Counted from the first letter of the stretch, positions 25,420 to 33,541 are shown. The stretch: 36,504 bases of DNA from Paracoccaceae bacterium (GCA_020832445.1 JAFIEO010000011.1:1-36504), one strand, 5' to 3'. Notes: a model not told the origin generated them from the sequence alone. Made by a program: numbers and translations.

Positions 25420-27352
25420 ACCCCTTCTTGTCAACGCCGACCAGTTCGGGGGCGAAATCGCTGATGGTGTCAATATGTTCATAGGCAGCGGGGCCAGTGC
25501 GCAAAATGGCAGATTTGCCCGTGCGGAACTGCAAGCGGAACGGCCCTTGGGGGGCAATCGACAGATGAGACTGGTTGCACACATATTCGCGCAGAACATC
25601 GCGCGTGATTGCGGGGTCTTCAAACACCAGATTACCCGCGCAGGCCCCTTCGAAACCACCCGCGCCATGCGCCCGAAAGCTGTTGGTGCACAACACAAAT
25701 TCCGCCTGCGGGTCCACAGGGCGACCATTCCAGCGCAGGTTGCACACGCGCGAATTGCGGGGGCTGATCACACTGCCATCCCCTTCAAAACGGGCGGGTT
25801 GGGTCAGGTCGAATTCGTATTCAAGGCCGTATATGACTTCAAAATTATAGGATGGATGGGCCGGATTCAGCAGCATTTCATCATCCAGCCCGTCATGCAG
25901 CTGGTTGTAGCAGGATGCGCTGCGTTCCAGCCAGCACGCGATCTGCGCGCCTGTCAGCTTCAGCGCGGCAATCCGGTTCGGATAGGTATACAGATCGGCC
26001 AGTGACCGGACAGTCAGCGCCCCTGCCGCAACATTGGTGTAATTGCGCGGCCCCCCAAGCCCGCCCGCCTTGGACGGCGACACGGATGACAGAACCGGCA
26101 GCGCATCATGTGGGCCACCCCCGATGCGTTTTGCCACAAAGGCGCGCTGCGCTTCGGCCACCAGCGCGGTTGATGCACTATGCCCCAGAAACACAAAGAA
26201 GCTGTTGATCGGCGCCGAGGTTTTCCCAATGGGCTGGCGAATGCTTTCCAACACCATGTCATGCGCGCGTGCAACGATCTTGCGCACTTTGGGGCTGCGC
26301 ATGGGCTGGGTGCGCGCGCCCTGATCGGGGCGCAAAAAACTCATCGAGGCGTCGCGCAATGCACGGTTTTCAACCTTTGTTCCGATAACCCGCCAATTCC
26401 CGCCTTCGCGGACCATGCGCAGATCAATCACCCCCAGATGCGACCCGAAAAAGCCGCTCATGACTGTGGGTTTGCCGCAAATCGTGCCTTTGTCGATATC
26501 GACGCCGGGAATATCGGCAAACACGCGCGACGGGAAAACCTGATGGCTATGGCCTGTCAGCAGCAAATCAACACCGTCAATGCGCGCAAGCGGGATAACG
26601 GCATTTTCCATACCATCTGTGTGGCGCATCGGGCCAATGCCGGTATGGGCCAGCATGACAACCAGATCTGCCCCCGCTTCGCGCATTTCAGGCACCCATG
26701 CCGCGGCCGATGCGACCATGTCGCGCATCTGTATCCGGTTGCGCAGGTGCAACCTTTCCCACACGGTAATCTGCGGGGGCGCAACACCGATCACCCCGAT
26801 ACAAATGTCATGGGAAAGTCCCGCACGATCCGTCAGTTTCTGACGGATCAGTTTGTAGGGCCTGACAAGGCAACGGTCATCACGCGGCCCGCAACCAAGG
26901 GTTGTCGCAATATTGGCAGACACCACAGGGAATTCTGCCTGCGCAAGCGATTTCATTAAGAAATCCAACCCATAATTGAATTCATGATTGCCAAGGGTGA
27001 TGGCATCATAGCGCATGGCATTCATGGCCGCCATCACGGGGTGCAGATCGCCCTCTTTCAGGCCGCGATCATAGGCAAAGAAATCCCCGACAGGCGTGCC
27101 TTGCAGGAAATCGCCATTGTCAAACAACAGGCAGTTTGGCACCTCGGCGCGCGCCTGATCTACCAGTTCCGACAAACGCACAAGCCCCAGATCGGGGTTA
27201 GGACAATCTGCGTAATAATCATACGGATGCAGGTGGACATGCAGATCCGTTGTTTCCATAATCCGCAGATCGACAGTGCTGCTCACCTCGTTCACTGACG
27301 CGAATTGCCACCGTTCTTGCCCCATGCCACTCTTCTTTGCGTTACTTCCCAT
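25394..27352 (-). CDS. CpdB-like 5'-nucleotidase / 2',3'-cyclic phosphodiesterase
   Basis: 652 residues. The N-terminal calcineurin-like metallophosphatase has the metal motifs TTDLHVHLHPYDYY, LLFDNGDFLQGT, LGNHEFNYG and LTGHSHQVF. The C-terminal 5'-nucleotidase domain has GALTVRSLADLYTYPNRIAALKL-type sequence and QLHDGLDDEMLLNP. This is the layout of CpdB, which is normally periplasmic and salvages 2',3'-cyclic nucleotides and 3'-nucleotides. The N-terminus (MGSNAKKSGMGQERWQFASV) is charged and has no hydrophobic stretch, so no signal peptide is seen; the protein may be cytoplasmic. Alternative start at 27325. Divergent from nudC by a 201-base gap. Confidence 0.88.
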   Translation of the reverse strand: MGSNAKKSGMGQERWQFASVNEVSSTVDLRIMETTDLHVHLHPYDYYADCPNPDLGLVRLSELVDQARAEVPNCLLFDNGDFLQGTPVGDFFAYDRGLKEGDLHPVMAAMNAMRYDAITLGNHEFNYGLDFLMKSLAQAEFPVVSANIATTLGCGPRDDRCLVRPYKLIRQKLTDRAGLSHDICIGVIGVAPPQITVWERLHLRNRIQMRDMVASAAAWVPEMREAGADLVVMLAHTGIGPMRHTDGMENAVIPLARIDGVDLLLTGHSHQVFPSRVFADIPGVDIDKGTICGKPTVMSGFFGSHLGVIDLRMVREGGNWRVIGTKVENRALRDASMSFLRPDQGARTQPMRSPKVRKIVARAHDMVLESIRQPIGKTSAPINSFFVFLGHSASTALVAEAQRAFVAKRIGGGPHDALPVLSSVSPSKAGGLGGPRNYTNVAAGALTVRSLADLYTYPNRIAALKLTGAQIACWLERSASCYNQLHDGLDDEMLLNPAHPSYNFEVIYGLEYEFDLTQPARFEGDGSVISPRNSRVCNLRWNGRPVDPQAEFVLCTNSFRAHGAGGFEGACAGNLVFEDPAITRDVLREYVCNQSHLSIAPQGPFRLQFRTGKSAILRTGPAAYEHIDTISDFAPELVGVDKKGFMRVRVQL

Positions 27353-27553
27353 TCCGGTTCTGGTTATCCTGTCATTTGGGAAGCAATACGGACGCTTTTG
27401 TGATCATAATATGACATTCATCAATACCGGGACACGCCTTAAGCGGGCATTTATCAACAGTTAGAACAACTATAAGCTGCGTAAACCCTTGTAAACACCT
27501 TGTTTCACCCATCCAAAACTGCGACAGGCAGCAAACAGATACAGGAGCATGCA

Positions 27554-28531
27554 ATGAACACCGGTTTCATGGCGTTCAACGGACACTGGGACAGTCGAGC
27601 AGCAGAAATGCGCAATGACCCGGACGCCCTTGCGCAGTTTCTGGCCCAGCAAAATGCGCGTATTTTGCCGGTCTGGCGTGGCAAGCCGCAATTGCGCGGT
27701 GCAGGTCCGGCAACTGAACTGGGCTGGGTCAACGCCACTGCAAATGTGCTGGAACGGGCACCGCAGCCCTATCTGTTTCTGGGTATCCATAACGACACCC
27801 CGCTTTTTGCCGCGGATATATCTGCGTGGGAACCCGACGCGTTGGACCGTGGCGCAATGGCCATGTTCATGGACACCACAATCCAGCACTATCCCGGCAC
27901 AGAACCCGGCCTGTTCTTTGGTGAATTGCGCCAAAGCATGGCGCAACTGGGTGCATCCGATGCAGCGCTTGCGGCAACTGCGCGCGCGATGTTCAACTGG
28001 CATCGCAGTCACGGATATTGCGCTGCCTGCGGCCAGCCCAGTCATATGGCGCTGGCGGGGTGGGAGCGGCACTGCGCATCCTGCGGGGCAAAGCATTTTC
28101 CGCGCACCGATCCGGTGGTCATCATGCTGGTCGCGCATGGCAATGATCTGCTGCTGGGCCGGTCAGCGGGCTGGCCGCCAGGTATGTATTCCGCCCTTGC
28201 CGGATTTGTCGAACCGGGCGAGACACTGGAAAACGCGGTCTACCGCGAGGTTCATGAAGAAACCGGCATACAGACAACCGACATCCGCTTTCTTGCATCC
28301 CAGCCCTGGCCGTTTCCATCCTCGCTGATGCTGGGGTGTGTGGGGCGTGCGACAACCCGCGCCATAACGCTTGATGATGAACTGGAAGATGCGCGCTGGG
28401 TGTCGCGCGAACAGGTGCTGCGGGGATGGTCGGGTGAAGATGCGGATTTCGTTCCTGCGCGAAAGGGCGCGATAGCGCACCATTTGATCGGGCTTTGGCT
28501 GGCAGGCAAGGTGCAACATGCCTATATGTAA
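27554..28531 (+). CDS. nudC: NAD(+) diphosphatase (NADH pyrophosphatase, RNA NAD-cap hydrolase)
   Basis: 325 residues. Hydrolyses NADH/NAD+ to NMN(H) and AMP, and in E. coli also removes NAD caps from RNA. The four-Cys zinc ribbon is CAACGQ...CASCGAKHFPR near residues 156-180. The Nudix box is GFVEPGETLENAVYREVHEETGI (two parts, from about residue 218), followed by the NudC-specific SQPWPFPSSLM. The long N-terminal domain is present. The ATG at 27554 has AGGAG 6 bases upstream, so I reject the 18-residue extension. Confidence 0.95.
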   Translation: MNTGFMAFNGHWDSRAAEMRNDPDALAQFLAQQNARILPVWRGKPQLRGAGPATELGWVNATANVLERAPQPYLFLGIHNDTPLFAADISAWEPDALDRGAMAMFMDTTIQHYPGTEPGLFFGELRQSMAQLGASDAALAATARAMFNWHRSHGYCAACGQPSHMALAGWERHCASCGAKHFPRTDPVVIMLVAHGNDLLLGRSAGWPPGMYSALAGFVEPGETLENAVYREVHEETGIQTTDIRFLASQPWPFPSSLMLGCVGRATTRAITLDDELEDARWVSREQVLRGWSGEDADFVPARKGAIAHHLIGLWLAGKVQHAYM

Positions 28532-28683
28532 TGTCAGGCGCGGCGGGTCTTCATCAATGGCGGTATGCAACATGCAGGGCGACACAAAGATGACGGATCG
28601 CGCACCATGAGATTATCCATTCCCGGAAACGGGGGCAAATGCACATGTTGCATTTTCCGTCACCACCTTTCAGGATACCCGCG

Positions 28684-29391
28684 ATGAGTATTGAAAACCC
28701 TCCCACGTCTGGACCTGCGCGCATGCATTGGAACGTTCCGAATATTCTGACTGTTCTGCGCCTGCTGGCCGCGCCGGGTGTGGCGGTCATGTTTTTGTAT
28801 TTCCACCGGCCATGGGCTGACTGGTTCGCGCTTGCCTTGTTTGCCCTTGCGGCCATAACCGATTTTTTTGACGGCTATCTTGCACGGGCATGGCAACAGG
28901 AAAGCCGGATTGGCGCAATGCTGGACCCGATCGCCGACAAGGCGATGGTGGTCATCGCGCTTTTGGTCATCACCGGGTATTCTGGCATGGATGCGTGGCT
29001 GATCCTGCCTGCAACAGCGATTTTGTTTCGCGAGGTGTTTGTGTCCGGCCTGCGGGAATTTCTGGGTAATTCGGCAGGCTTGCTGAAAGTGACGCGACTT
29101 GCCAAATGGAAAACAACGGCGCAAATGACCGCAATCGCAGTTTTGTTTCTGGCCATGGGGCTGGAGTATGTGCGCGAAAGCGCGCTTGCCCGCCAGAATT
29201 CCGACCTGATCGCCACCTTGTCCGATATTGGCACCGAAGATATAAATGTCGTTGCATTTGCCACCTATGGCGGAAGTATGGTCTGGCAGTTCGGGCTTGC
29301 GCTAATCTGGGTCGCCGCGATCCTGACACTGGTGACGGGTTGGGATTATTTCCGCAAGGCGCTGCCATTTCTAAAGGATGACACGGCATGA
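28684..29391 (+). CDS. pgsA: CDP-diacylglycerol-glycerol-3-phosphate 3-phosphatidyltransferase
   Basis: 235 residues, integral membrane. First committed step to phosphatidylglycerol. The CDP-alcohol phosphotransferase motif D-x2-D-G-x2-A-R-x8-G-x3-D-x3-D is complete (DFFDGYLAR, then IGAMLDPIADK) near residues 59-86. NVPNILTVLRLLAAPGV marks the N-terminal helix. It has a longer loop near residues 155-190 than the E. coli enzyme. The ATG at 28684 has AGGA 8 bases upstream. In relatives uvrC often precedes pgsA; here nudC does. Overlaps moaD by ATGA. Confidence 0.93.
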   Translation: MSIENPPTSGPARMHWNVPNILTVLRLLAAPGVAVMFLYFHRPWADWFALALFALAAITDFFDGYLARAWQQESRIGAMLDPIADKAMVVIALLVITGYSGMDAWLILPATAILFREVFVSGLREFLGNSAGLLKVTRLAKWKTTAQMTAIAVLFLAMGLEYVRESALARQNSDLIATLSDIGTEDINVVAFATYGGSMVWQFGLALIWVAAILTLVTGWDYFRKALPFLKDDTA

Positions 29392-29639
29392 AGCTTGAAG
29401 TTCTGTATTTCGCATGGCTGCGCGAACGCATCGGCCACCCCAGAGAGACAGTCGACACACAGGCCGAAACTGTCAGCGCATTGATAACTGAATTGCGCGC
29501 GCGCGAGGATCGCTATGATCTGGCATTTTCCGATCTTGATGCGGTGCGCGTGGCGGTTGATCAGGATTTATGCGATTTTGACACCCCGCTTGCGGGCGCA
29601 CGCGAAGTTGCCTTCTTCCCCCCCATGACCGGGGGCTAA
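29388..29639 (+). CDS. moaD: Molybdopterin synthase sulfur-carrier subunit MoaD
   Basis: 83 residues with a ubiquitin-like fold. The C-terminal PPMTGG ends in the Gly-Gly that is adenylated by MoeB and then thiocarboxylated. LEVLYFAWLRERIG at the N-terminus is typical. Coupled to pgsA by ATGA and followed 4 bases later by moaE. A candidate activating enzyme (E1-like membrane protein) lies about 4 kb upstream on the same strand. Confidence 0.95.
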   Translation: MKLEVLYFAWLRERIGHPRETVDTQAETVSALITELRAREDRYDLAFSDLDAVRVAVDQDLCDFDTPLAGAREVAFFPPMTGG

Positions 29640-29643
29640 GCGC

Positions 29644-30087
29644 ATGCAAATTCGTGTTCAACAAGCCCCGTTCGATTTTGGCGATGAATGCAATCGTTTC
29701 GCCGCCAATCGCGATGACACTGGCGCGGTTGTTACATTTTGCGGGATCGTGCGCGCGCCCGAGCATGGTGTTTTGCACCGGATGGAGATTGAACATTACC
29801 CCGGCATGACCGAACGCGCGTTAGCCAAGATTGCGCAAACCGCAACCACGCGCTGGGGGTTGCAGGATTGTCTGGTTATCCACCGCTATGGTCCGCTTGC
29901 GCCCGGTGAACGCATCATGATGGTGGCTACAGCATCCTGCCACCGTTCTGATGCTTTTGCCGCTGCTGATTTCCTGATGGATTACCTGAAATCCCGCGCG
30001 CCGTTCTGGAAAAAGGAAACAACGGATGAAGGTGACGGCTGGGTCGCGGCCAAGGATGCGGATGAAGCAGCCCTGCAACGGTGGTGA
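29644..30087 (+). CDS. moaE: Molybdopterin synthase catalytic subunit MoaE
   Basis: 147 residues. Transfers sulfur from MoaD thiocarboxylate to precursor Z to make molybdopterin. Conserved blocks: GAVVTFCGIVRAPEHG, LEIEHYPGMTE-like MEIEHYPGMTERALAKIA, VIHRYGPLAPGERIMMVATAS and the catalytic lysine region KSRAPFWKKE. Length is standard. Last gene of the pgsA-moaD-moaE operon, followed by a run of hairpins and a bidirectional terminator facing rplA. Confidence 0.96.
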   Translation: MQIRVQQAPFDFGDECNRFAANRDDTGAVVTFCGIVRAPEHGVLHRMEIEHYPGMTERALAKIAQTATTRWGLQDCLVIHRYGPLAPGERIMMVATASCHRSDAFAAADFLMDYLKSRAPFWKKETTDEGDGWVAAKDADEAALQRW

Positions 30088-30097
30088 TTTCATCTTG

Positions 30098-30198
30098 CCC
30101 CAAAATACTCTGGGGTGAATTGGGCCAAAGGCCCAAGAGGGGCAAAGCCCCACAGCTACCTGCAATCACGCAAAAGGGCGGCTGAAAGCCGCCCTTTT
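30098..30198. terminator. Hairpin series with bidirectional terminator between moaE and rplA
   Basis: Four inverted repeats in 100 bases: CCCC/GGGG (30098-30101, 30112-30115), TGGGCC-AAA-GGCCCA (30121-30135), GGGGC-AAA-GCCCC (30139-30151), and AAAAGGGCGGCT-GAA-AGCCGCCCTTTT (30172-30198). The last has a 12-bp stem with A and T runs on either side and should terminate both convergent operons. The first three lack T runs. Confidence 0.88.
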
Positions 30199-30218
30199 TC
30201 AATATAATAGGTGCTTTA

Positions 30219-30917
30219 TCAGCCTTGGGTCGCGCTGGTCACGTCAACAGTCACGCCCTGCCCCATAGTCGAGCTGAGCGATACTTTCTGAAGATATGCG
30301 CCCTTTGCGCCCGTGGGTTTCGCCTTGGCAACCGCATCCACAAACGCGCGAATGTTTTCAGCCAGCTTGGCGGCGTCAAAGGATGCCTTGCCGACACCTG
30401 CATGCACAACACCGGCTTTTTCAGCCTTGAACTGAACCTGCCCGCCCTTGGCGCTTTCCACAGCCTGCGCGACATCCATGGTGACCGTGCCCACTTTGGG
30501 GTTCGGCATCAGGTTGCGCGGGCCAAGGATTTTACCCAGACGGCCCACAATGGGCATCATGTCAGGGGTTGCGATGCAGCGGTCGAATTCGATCTTGCCG
30601 GACTGGATGGTTTCCATCAGGTCCTCGGCACCAACGATATCGGCACCCGCGGCCTTGGCTTCATCCGCTTTCGGACCGCGTGCGAACACAGCAACACGCA
30701 CGGTTTTGCCAGTGCCGTTGGGCAGGGTGACAACACCGCGAACCATCTGGTCGGCGTGGCGCGGGTCAACACCCAGGTTCATCGCGATTTCAATGGTTTC
30801 GTCGAACTTGGCGGTTGCATTGGCCTTGATCAGCGCCACTGCATCTTCAACTGTCAAATTCTCTTTACCGACAAAGGCTTCACGGGCGGCCTTAACGCGT
30901 TTTGCAATTTTAGCCAT
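30219..30917 (-). CDS. rplA: 50S ribosomal protein L1
   Basis: 232 residues, normal length. Binds 23S rRNA in the L1 stalk and, in many bacteria, represses its own operon by binding the rplK leader. Typical sequence: [18 protein letters not shown]-like block near residue 30, then [28 protein letters not shown] in the middle (short parts conserved) and [14 protein letters not shown] at the end. Start ATG has AAGGG upstream; only 3 bases separate it from the rplK stop. Here the cluster ends after rplA: moaE converges from the other side rather than rplJ following. Confidence 0.97.
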   Translation of the reverse strand: MAKIAKRVKAAREAFVGKENLTVEDAVALIKANATAKFDETIEIAMNLGVDPRHADQMVRGVVTLPNGTGKTVRVAVFARGPKADEAKAAGADIVGAEDLMETIQSGKIEFDRCIATPDMMPIVGRLGKILGPRNLMPNPKVGTVTMDVAQAVESAKGGQVQFKAEKAGVVHAGVGKASFDAAKLAENIRAFVDAVAKAKPTGAKGAYLQKVSLSSTMGQGVTVDVTSATQG

Positions 30918-30920
30918 GAT

Positions 30921-31373
30921 TTACCCTTTCACCTCGATGCCGATCGATTTCGCAGAACCGGCGATGATTTCCATAGCGCCCTCAATGCTGTTGGCATTCA
31001 GGTCTTTCATCTTGGCTTCTGCAATTTCGCGAATCTGCTTTGTGGTCACGCTGCCTGCGACAACACGGCCCGGTGCTTCGGACCCTTTGGCGCGGTTGCG
31101 CTTGCCCACAGGCTTCAGGCCCGCTGCCTTCTTCAGGTACCATGACGCAGGCGGCGTCTTCAGTTCCATCGTGAAGGATTTGTCCTGATAATAGGTAATC
31201 AGGGTAGGAATCGGCGCACCCGGTTCCAGCTCTGCTGTGCGGGCGTTGAATTCCTTGGTGAACATCATGATGTTCAGACCGCGCTGGCCCAATGCCGGAC
31301 CAACGGGCGGCGACGGGTTGGCTTTGCCCGCCGGAATTTGCAGCTTCAGCTGCCCTATAACTTTCTTGGCCAT
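30921..31373 (-). CDS. rplK: 50S ribosomal protein L11
   Basis: 150 residues. Part of the GTPase-associated centre of the large subunit, contacts elongation factors. N-terminal [22 protein letters not shown] contains the conserved proline-rich loop; the C-terminal domain ends [26 protein letters not shown] precedes the start codon. Order nusG-rplK-rplA is universal among bacteria. The 111-base leader has a 14-base palindrome. Confidence 0.97.
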   Translation of the reverse strand: MAKKVIGQLKLQIPAGKANPSPPVGPALGQRGLNIMMFTKEFNARTAELEPGAPIPTLITYYQDKSFTMELKTPPASWYLKKAAGLKPVGKRNRAKGSEAPGRVVAGSVTTKQIREIAEAKMKDLNANSIEGAMEIIAGSAKSIGIEVKG

Positions 31374-31446
31374 CTGGCCTCTCCTTTGTCACCTCGCCCT
31401 TTGCACGCGTGCGCGGGGCTTCTTGCGGTTTAGTGGTCCGGCCAAA

Positions 31447-31460
31447 TCAGGCGCGCCTGA
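31447..31460 (-). promoter_or_regulatory. Palindrome in the rplK leader
   Basis: TCAGGCGCGCCTGA is a perfect 14-base palindrome in the nusG-rplK gap, 74 bases before the rplK start. In the RNA it lies between a GTGGGAGGTC and a GGACCAC segment, which could form an outer stem. L1 autoregulation is often located in this leader, but I cannot show that this is its site. Confidence 0.35.
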
Positions 31461-31484
31461 CGACCTCCCACACGTTTATTCACA

Positions 31485-32018
31485 TCAGATTTCCTTGGAA
31501 ACCTGTGTGAATTCCAGATCGACCGGTGTTGCCCGGCCAAAAATCGAAACCATAACTTTCAGACGATTCGCGCCTTCGTCCACTTCTTCTACCAGACCGG
31601 CAAACCCCTCGAACGGGCCGTCTGTTACCTTCACCTGCTCGCCGACTTCGAAATGGATCAAGGTGCGCGGTGCGGCCTCTCCTTCTTCGACACGGTTCAG
31701 GATCGAATTAACTTCTTCATCGCGCATGGGCATCGGTTTGCCCTGTGCGCCAAGAAATCCGGTCACGCGGTTGATGGAATTGATCAGATGGTAACCCTTG
31801 GGCGTCATTTCCATGCGCACCAGCACATAACCGGGCATAAAACGACGCTCAGACGTCACTTTCTTGCCGCGACGCACTTCAATGACTTCTTCGGTCGGAA
31901 CCAGAACCTCTTCGATCAGGTCTTCCAGTCCGCCTTCTTGCACAGCAACGCGGATCGCCTCGGCGACTTTCTTTTCGAAATTCGACAGAACGCTTACCGA
32001 ATACCAGCGCTTGGCCAT
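31485..32018 (-). CDS. nusG: Transcription termination/antitermination factor NusG
   Basis: 177 residues. Binds RNA polymerase through its NGN domain (KRWYSVSVLSNFEKKVAEAI, then MPGYVLVRMEM) and Rho or ribosome through the C-terminal KOW domain (VGEQVKVTDGPFEGFAGLVEEV). The ATG at 32018 with AGGAAG 9 bases upstream is chosen; 27 residues of upstream extension are not NusG-like. Between secE and this gene lies a hairpin with a T-rich tail on the minus strand. Confidence 0.97.
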   Translation of the reverse strand: MAKRWYSVSVLSNFEKKVAEAIRVAVQEGGLEDLIEEVLVPTEEVIEVRRGKKVTSERRFMPGYVLVRMEMTPKGYHLINSINRVTGFLGAQGKPMPMRDEEVNSILNRVEEGEAAPRTLIHFEVGEQVKVTDGPFEGFAGLVEEVDEGANRLKVMVSIFGRATPVDLEFTQVSKEI

Positions 32019-32102
32019 GGATGTTCTTCCTGTTCTTGGCGGCCTTGCGGCCGGTGTCGGACCCTGCCCAAGTGGCAATCCCGTCATAGACTCAAACAAA
32101 AC

Positions 32103-32123
32103 AGCGCACCAGTGCGGTGCGCT
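32103..32123 (-). terminator. Terminator-like hairpin between secE and nusG
   Basis: AGCGCACC (32103-32110), a 5-base loop, and GGTGCGCT (32116-32123): a perfect 8-bp stem. On the minus strand it is followed by GTTTTGTTT, a T-rich tail; on the plus strand by TTTTCC. It sits 78 bases after the secE stop and about 85 bases before the nusG start, so it could attenuate nusG-rplKA or stabilise the 3' end of secE mRNA. Confidence 0.6.
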
Positions 32124-32201
32124 TTTCCTTGTCGATGCTGTTACAGCGCAATGCGCGGCATTTCAAGCCCCGCCCGCATCAAACGCGCGCCGCTTGGGGT
32201 A

Positions 32202-32399
32202 TTAATTGAAGATACCCAAAAGACCCGACAAACCGGTGCGAATTGTCAGATCGACAAGAAAGAAAAACACAGCCGTCAATGCAGCCATGATCAGCACCAT
32301 TACTGTGGTCACGGTTACTTCGCGCCGCGTGGGCCAGGTTACCTTGGCGGTTTCCGCCCGGACCTGCTGCATGAACTGGAAAGGGTTCGTCTTGGCCAT
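32202..32399 (-). CDS. secE: Protein translocase subunit SecE
   Basis: 65 residues, one C-terminal membrane segment (about 30-55), the minimal SecE of most bacteria. Clamps SecY in the SecYEG channel. The conserved amphipathic helix and hinge read FMQQVRAETAKVTWPTRREV. Position upstream of nusG is conserved. Its own promoter is proposed just upstream. Confidence 0.95.
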   Translation of the reverse strand: MAKTNPFQFMQQVRAETAKVTWPTRREVTVTTVMVLIMAALTAVFFFLVDLTIRTGLSGLLGIFN

Positions 32400-32428
32400 G
32401 AATGCACACCTGTTCTTGTCTGAGGGCT

Positions 32429-32457
32429 GACATACGCAGCCAAAGCCACAGATTCAA
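32429..32457 (-). promoter_or_regulatory. Candidate sigma-70-type promoter of secE
   Basis: On the minus strand: TTGAAT (32457-32452), 17 bases, TATGTC (32434-32429), about 30 bases before the secE start codon. It lies between the sulfotransferase-like gene stop and secE. Both hexamers match the consensus only in part. Confidence 0.4.
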
Positions 32458-32469
32458 GCACGATTCGCC

Positions 32470-33372
32470 CTACAGGCCGGATTCCGCACAGGGATGGGGC
32501 TGAACAAACACCACCTTGTCCTGCGATCGCAGGGTCATCAGGTCATCTTGATAGGTTTGCATACTTTTGGCCAGCATATCCGGCGTGAAATGCTGCGGGC
32601 CGGGCCATTGGGCGGATTTTGGAAATTTATCTTCTGCCTCGGCAATGACGATCTTGGGCGACAAAGCGGGGTTCGCATGCAGGCGCGCGCGTGCATGCTC
32701 GATTGCGCGGGCGGAACTGCCCACCTGACGGGGCGTCGATGACAGGCGCACCCCTGACAGCGGCGTGTTGCCAAGCAGATGCGCCAGTAGTTCCGGCAGG
32801 ATCTGGCCATAATCTTCATAGCGCCACATAACCAGCCGGACCACCGCCGGACATGCAACAAGGCGCGCCACCAGGTCCGACCAGCGCAGCGCCGCAGGAT
32901 CGAATCCCGCGACATAGCTTTCAAAATCAATCAGATTGCCGCCCTTGATCTGCTGGCCATAGGCAGAATTGATAAAATCCAGCGGATTGCGAACCGCCAG
33001 ATACAGCGTCGTATCGCCCGCCCCGACAAGGTCCAGAAAGCGCCGGACCTGCCCGTCCGCATCCGGGTAAACCCTGTTCCCGCTGGCAACGATATCAGCC
33101 CGCGTTGTGCCCAGAATATTCTCTTCGGATAAAACCAGCCTTTGGCCGCGCGAATCCGCCTGTTGCAACGCCAATACCAAAGGCGCAATCAGGCGTTCTG
33201 CGGCAGGGTAGTTCACACATAGGTTGGGAAGTTTCAGGTCACTGCGGCGCAACCGGTTCGGCCCCAAACAGGCCACACCGCGCGCATCCAGACGCGCCTG
33301 ATTCCGGCGCAGGATCCACTGCAAATGCGTGCTGGCCGTTTTATGTGCGCCGATATGAAGGTGAAGTTTCAT
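32470..33372 (-). CDS. Sulfotransferase-like P-loop protein
   Basis: 300 residues. The N-terminal LHLHIGAHKTASTHLQ resembles the 5'-PSB loop of PAPS-dependent sulfotransferases (GxxKTGTT type, here GAHKTASTH). A later AVRNPLDFINSAYGQQ resembles the 3'-phosphate binding region (RNPxxxxxS). No membrane segment or signal peptide. A target substrate cannot be named; related proteins of marine alphaproteobacteria modify glycans or lipids. ATG at 33372 preferred over GTG at 33387; both have weak ribosome binding sites. It sits between tRNA-Trp and secE, where no gene is usual. Confidence 0.7.
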   Translation of the reverse strand: MKLHLHIGAHKTASTHLQWILRRNQARLDARGVACLGPNRLRRSDLKLPNLCVNYPAAERLIAPLVLALQQADSRGQRLVLSEENILGTTRADIVASGNRVYPDADGQVRRFLDLVGAGDTTLYLAVRNPLDFINSAYGQQIKGGNLIDFESYVAGFDPAALRWSDLVARLVACPAVVRLVMWRYEDYGQILPELLAHLLGNTPLSGVRLSSTPRQVGSSARAIEHARARLHANPALSPKIVIAEAEDKFPKSAQWPGPQHFTPDMLAKSMQTYQDDLMTLRSQDKVVFVQPHPCAESGL

Positions 33373-33424
33373 CCCGAAATCCGGCACACATGCAATATAA
33401 TGCGAACTGATGACGCTTTTGGAA

Positions 33425-33500
33425 TGGCAGGGGCAGAGGGACTCGAACCCACGACCCTCGGTTTTGGAGACCGATGCTCTACCAACTGAGCTATACCCCT
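33425..33500 (-). tRNA. tRNA-Trp (anticodon CCA)
   Basis: 76 bases including an encoded 3' CCA. The acceptor stem AGGGGTA pairs with TGCCCCT (one G-T pair), the D arm is GCTCAGTTGGTAGAGC, the anticodon stem-loop is CGGTCTCCAAAACCG with anticodon CCA, and the T arm has GGGTTCGAGTCCC. The discriminator base is G, as needed for bacterial tRNA-Trp. Conserved neighbourhood with secE-nusG and tuf, here with extra genes on both sides. Confidence 0.97.
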
Positions 33501-33512
33501 ATTCCATGCGTT

Positions 33513-33541
33513 GGATTAATGGAGCAGTGACGCGGTTGCAA
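33513..33541 (-). promoter_or_regulatory. Candidate promoter of the tRNA-Trp gene
   Basis: Minus strand TTGCAA (33541-33536), 17 bases, TAATCC (33518-33513), about 13 bases before the mature 5' end of the tRNA. Placement is right for a tRNA promoter; the -10 match is partial. Confidence 0.4.

Noticed and set aside
27500-27553. Longer NudC start
   Set aside because: An ATG at 27554 with a well-placed AGGAG explains the start better.
30225-31145. 306-codon plus-strand frame opposite rplA and rplK
   Set aside because: Spans two certain ribosomal protein genes in antisense; composition is not protein-like.
33425-33500. tRNA-Trp as the attachment site of an integrated element
   Set aside because: I looked for a second copy of the tRNA 3' end around the neighbouring extra genes and found none, and there is no integrase.
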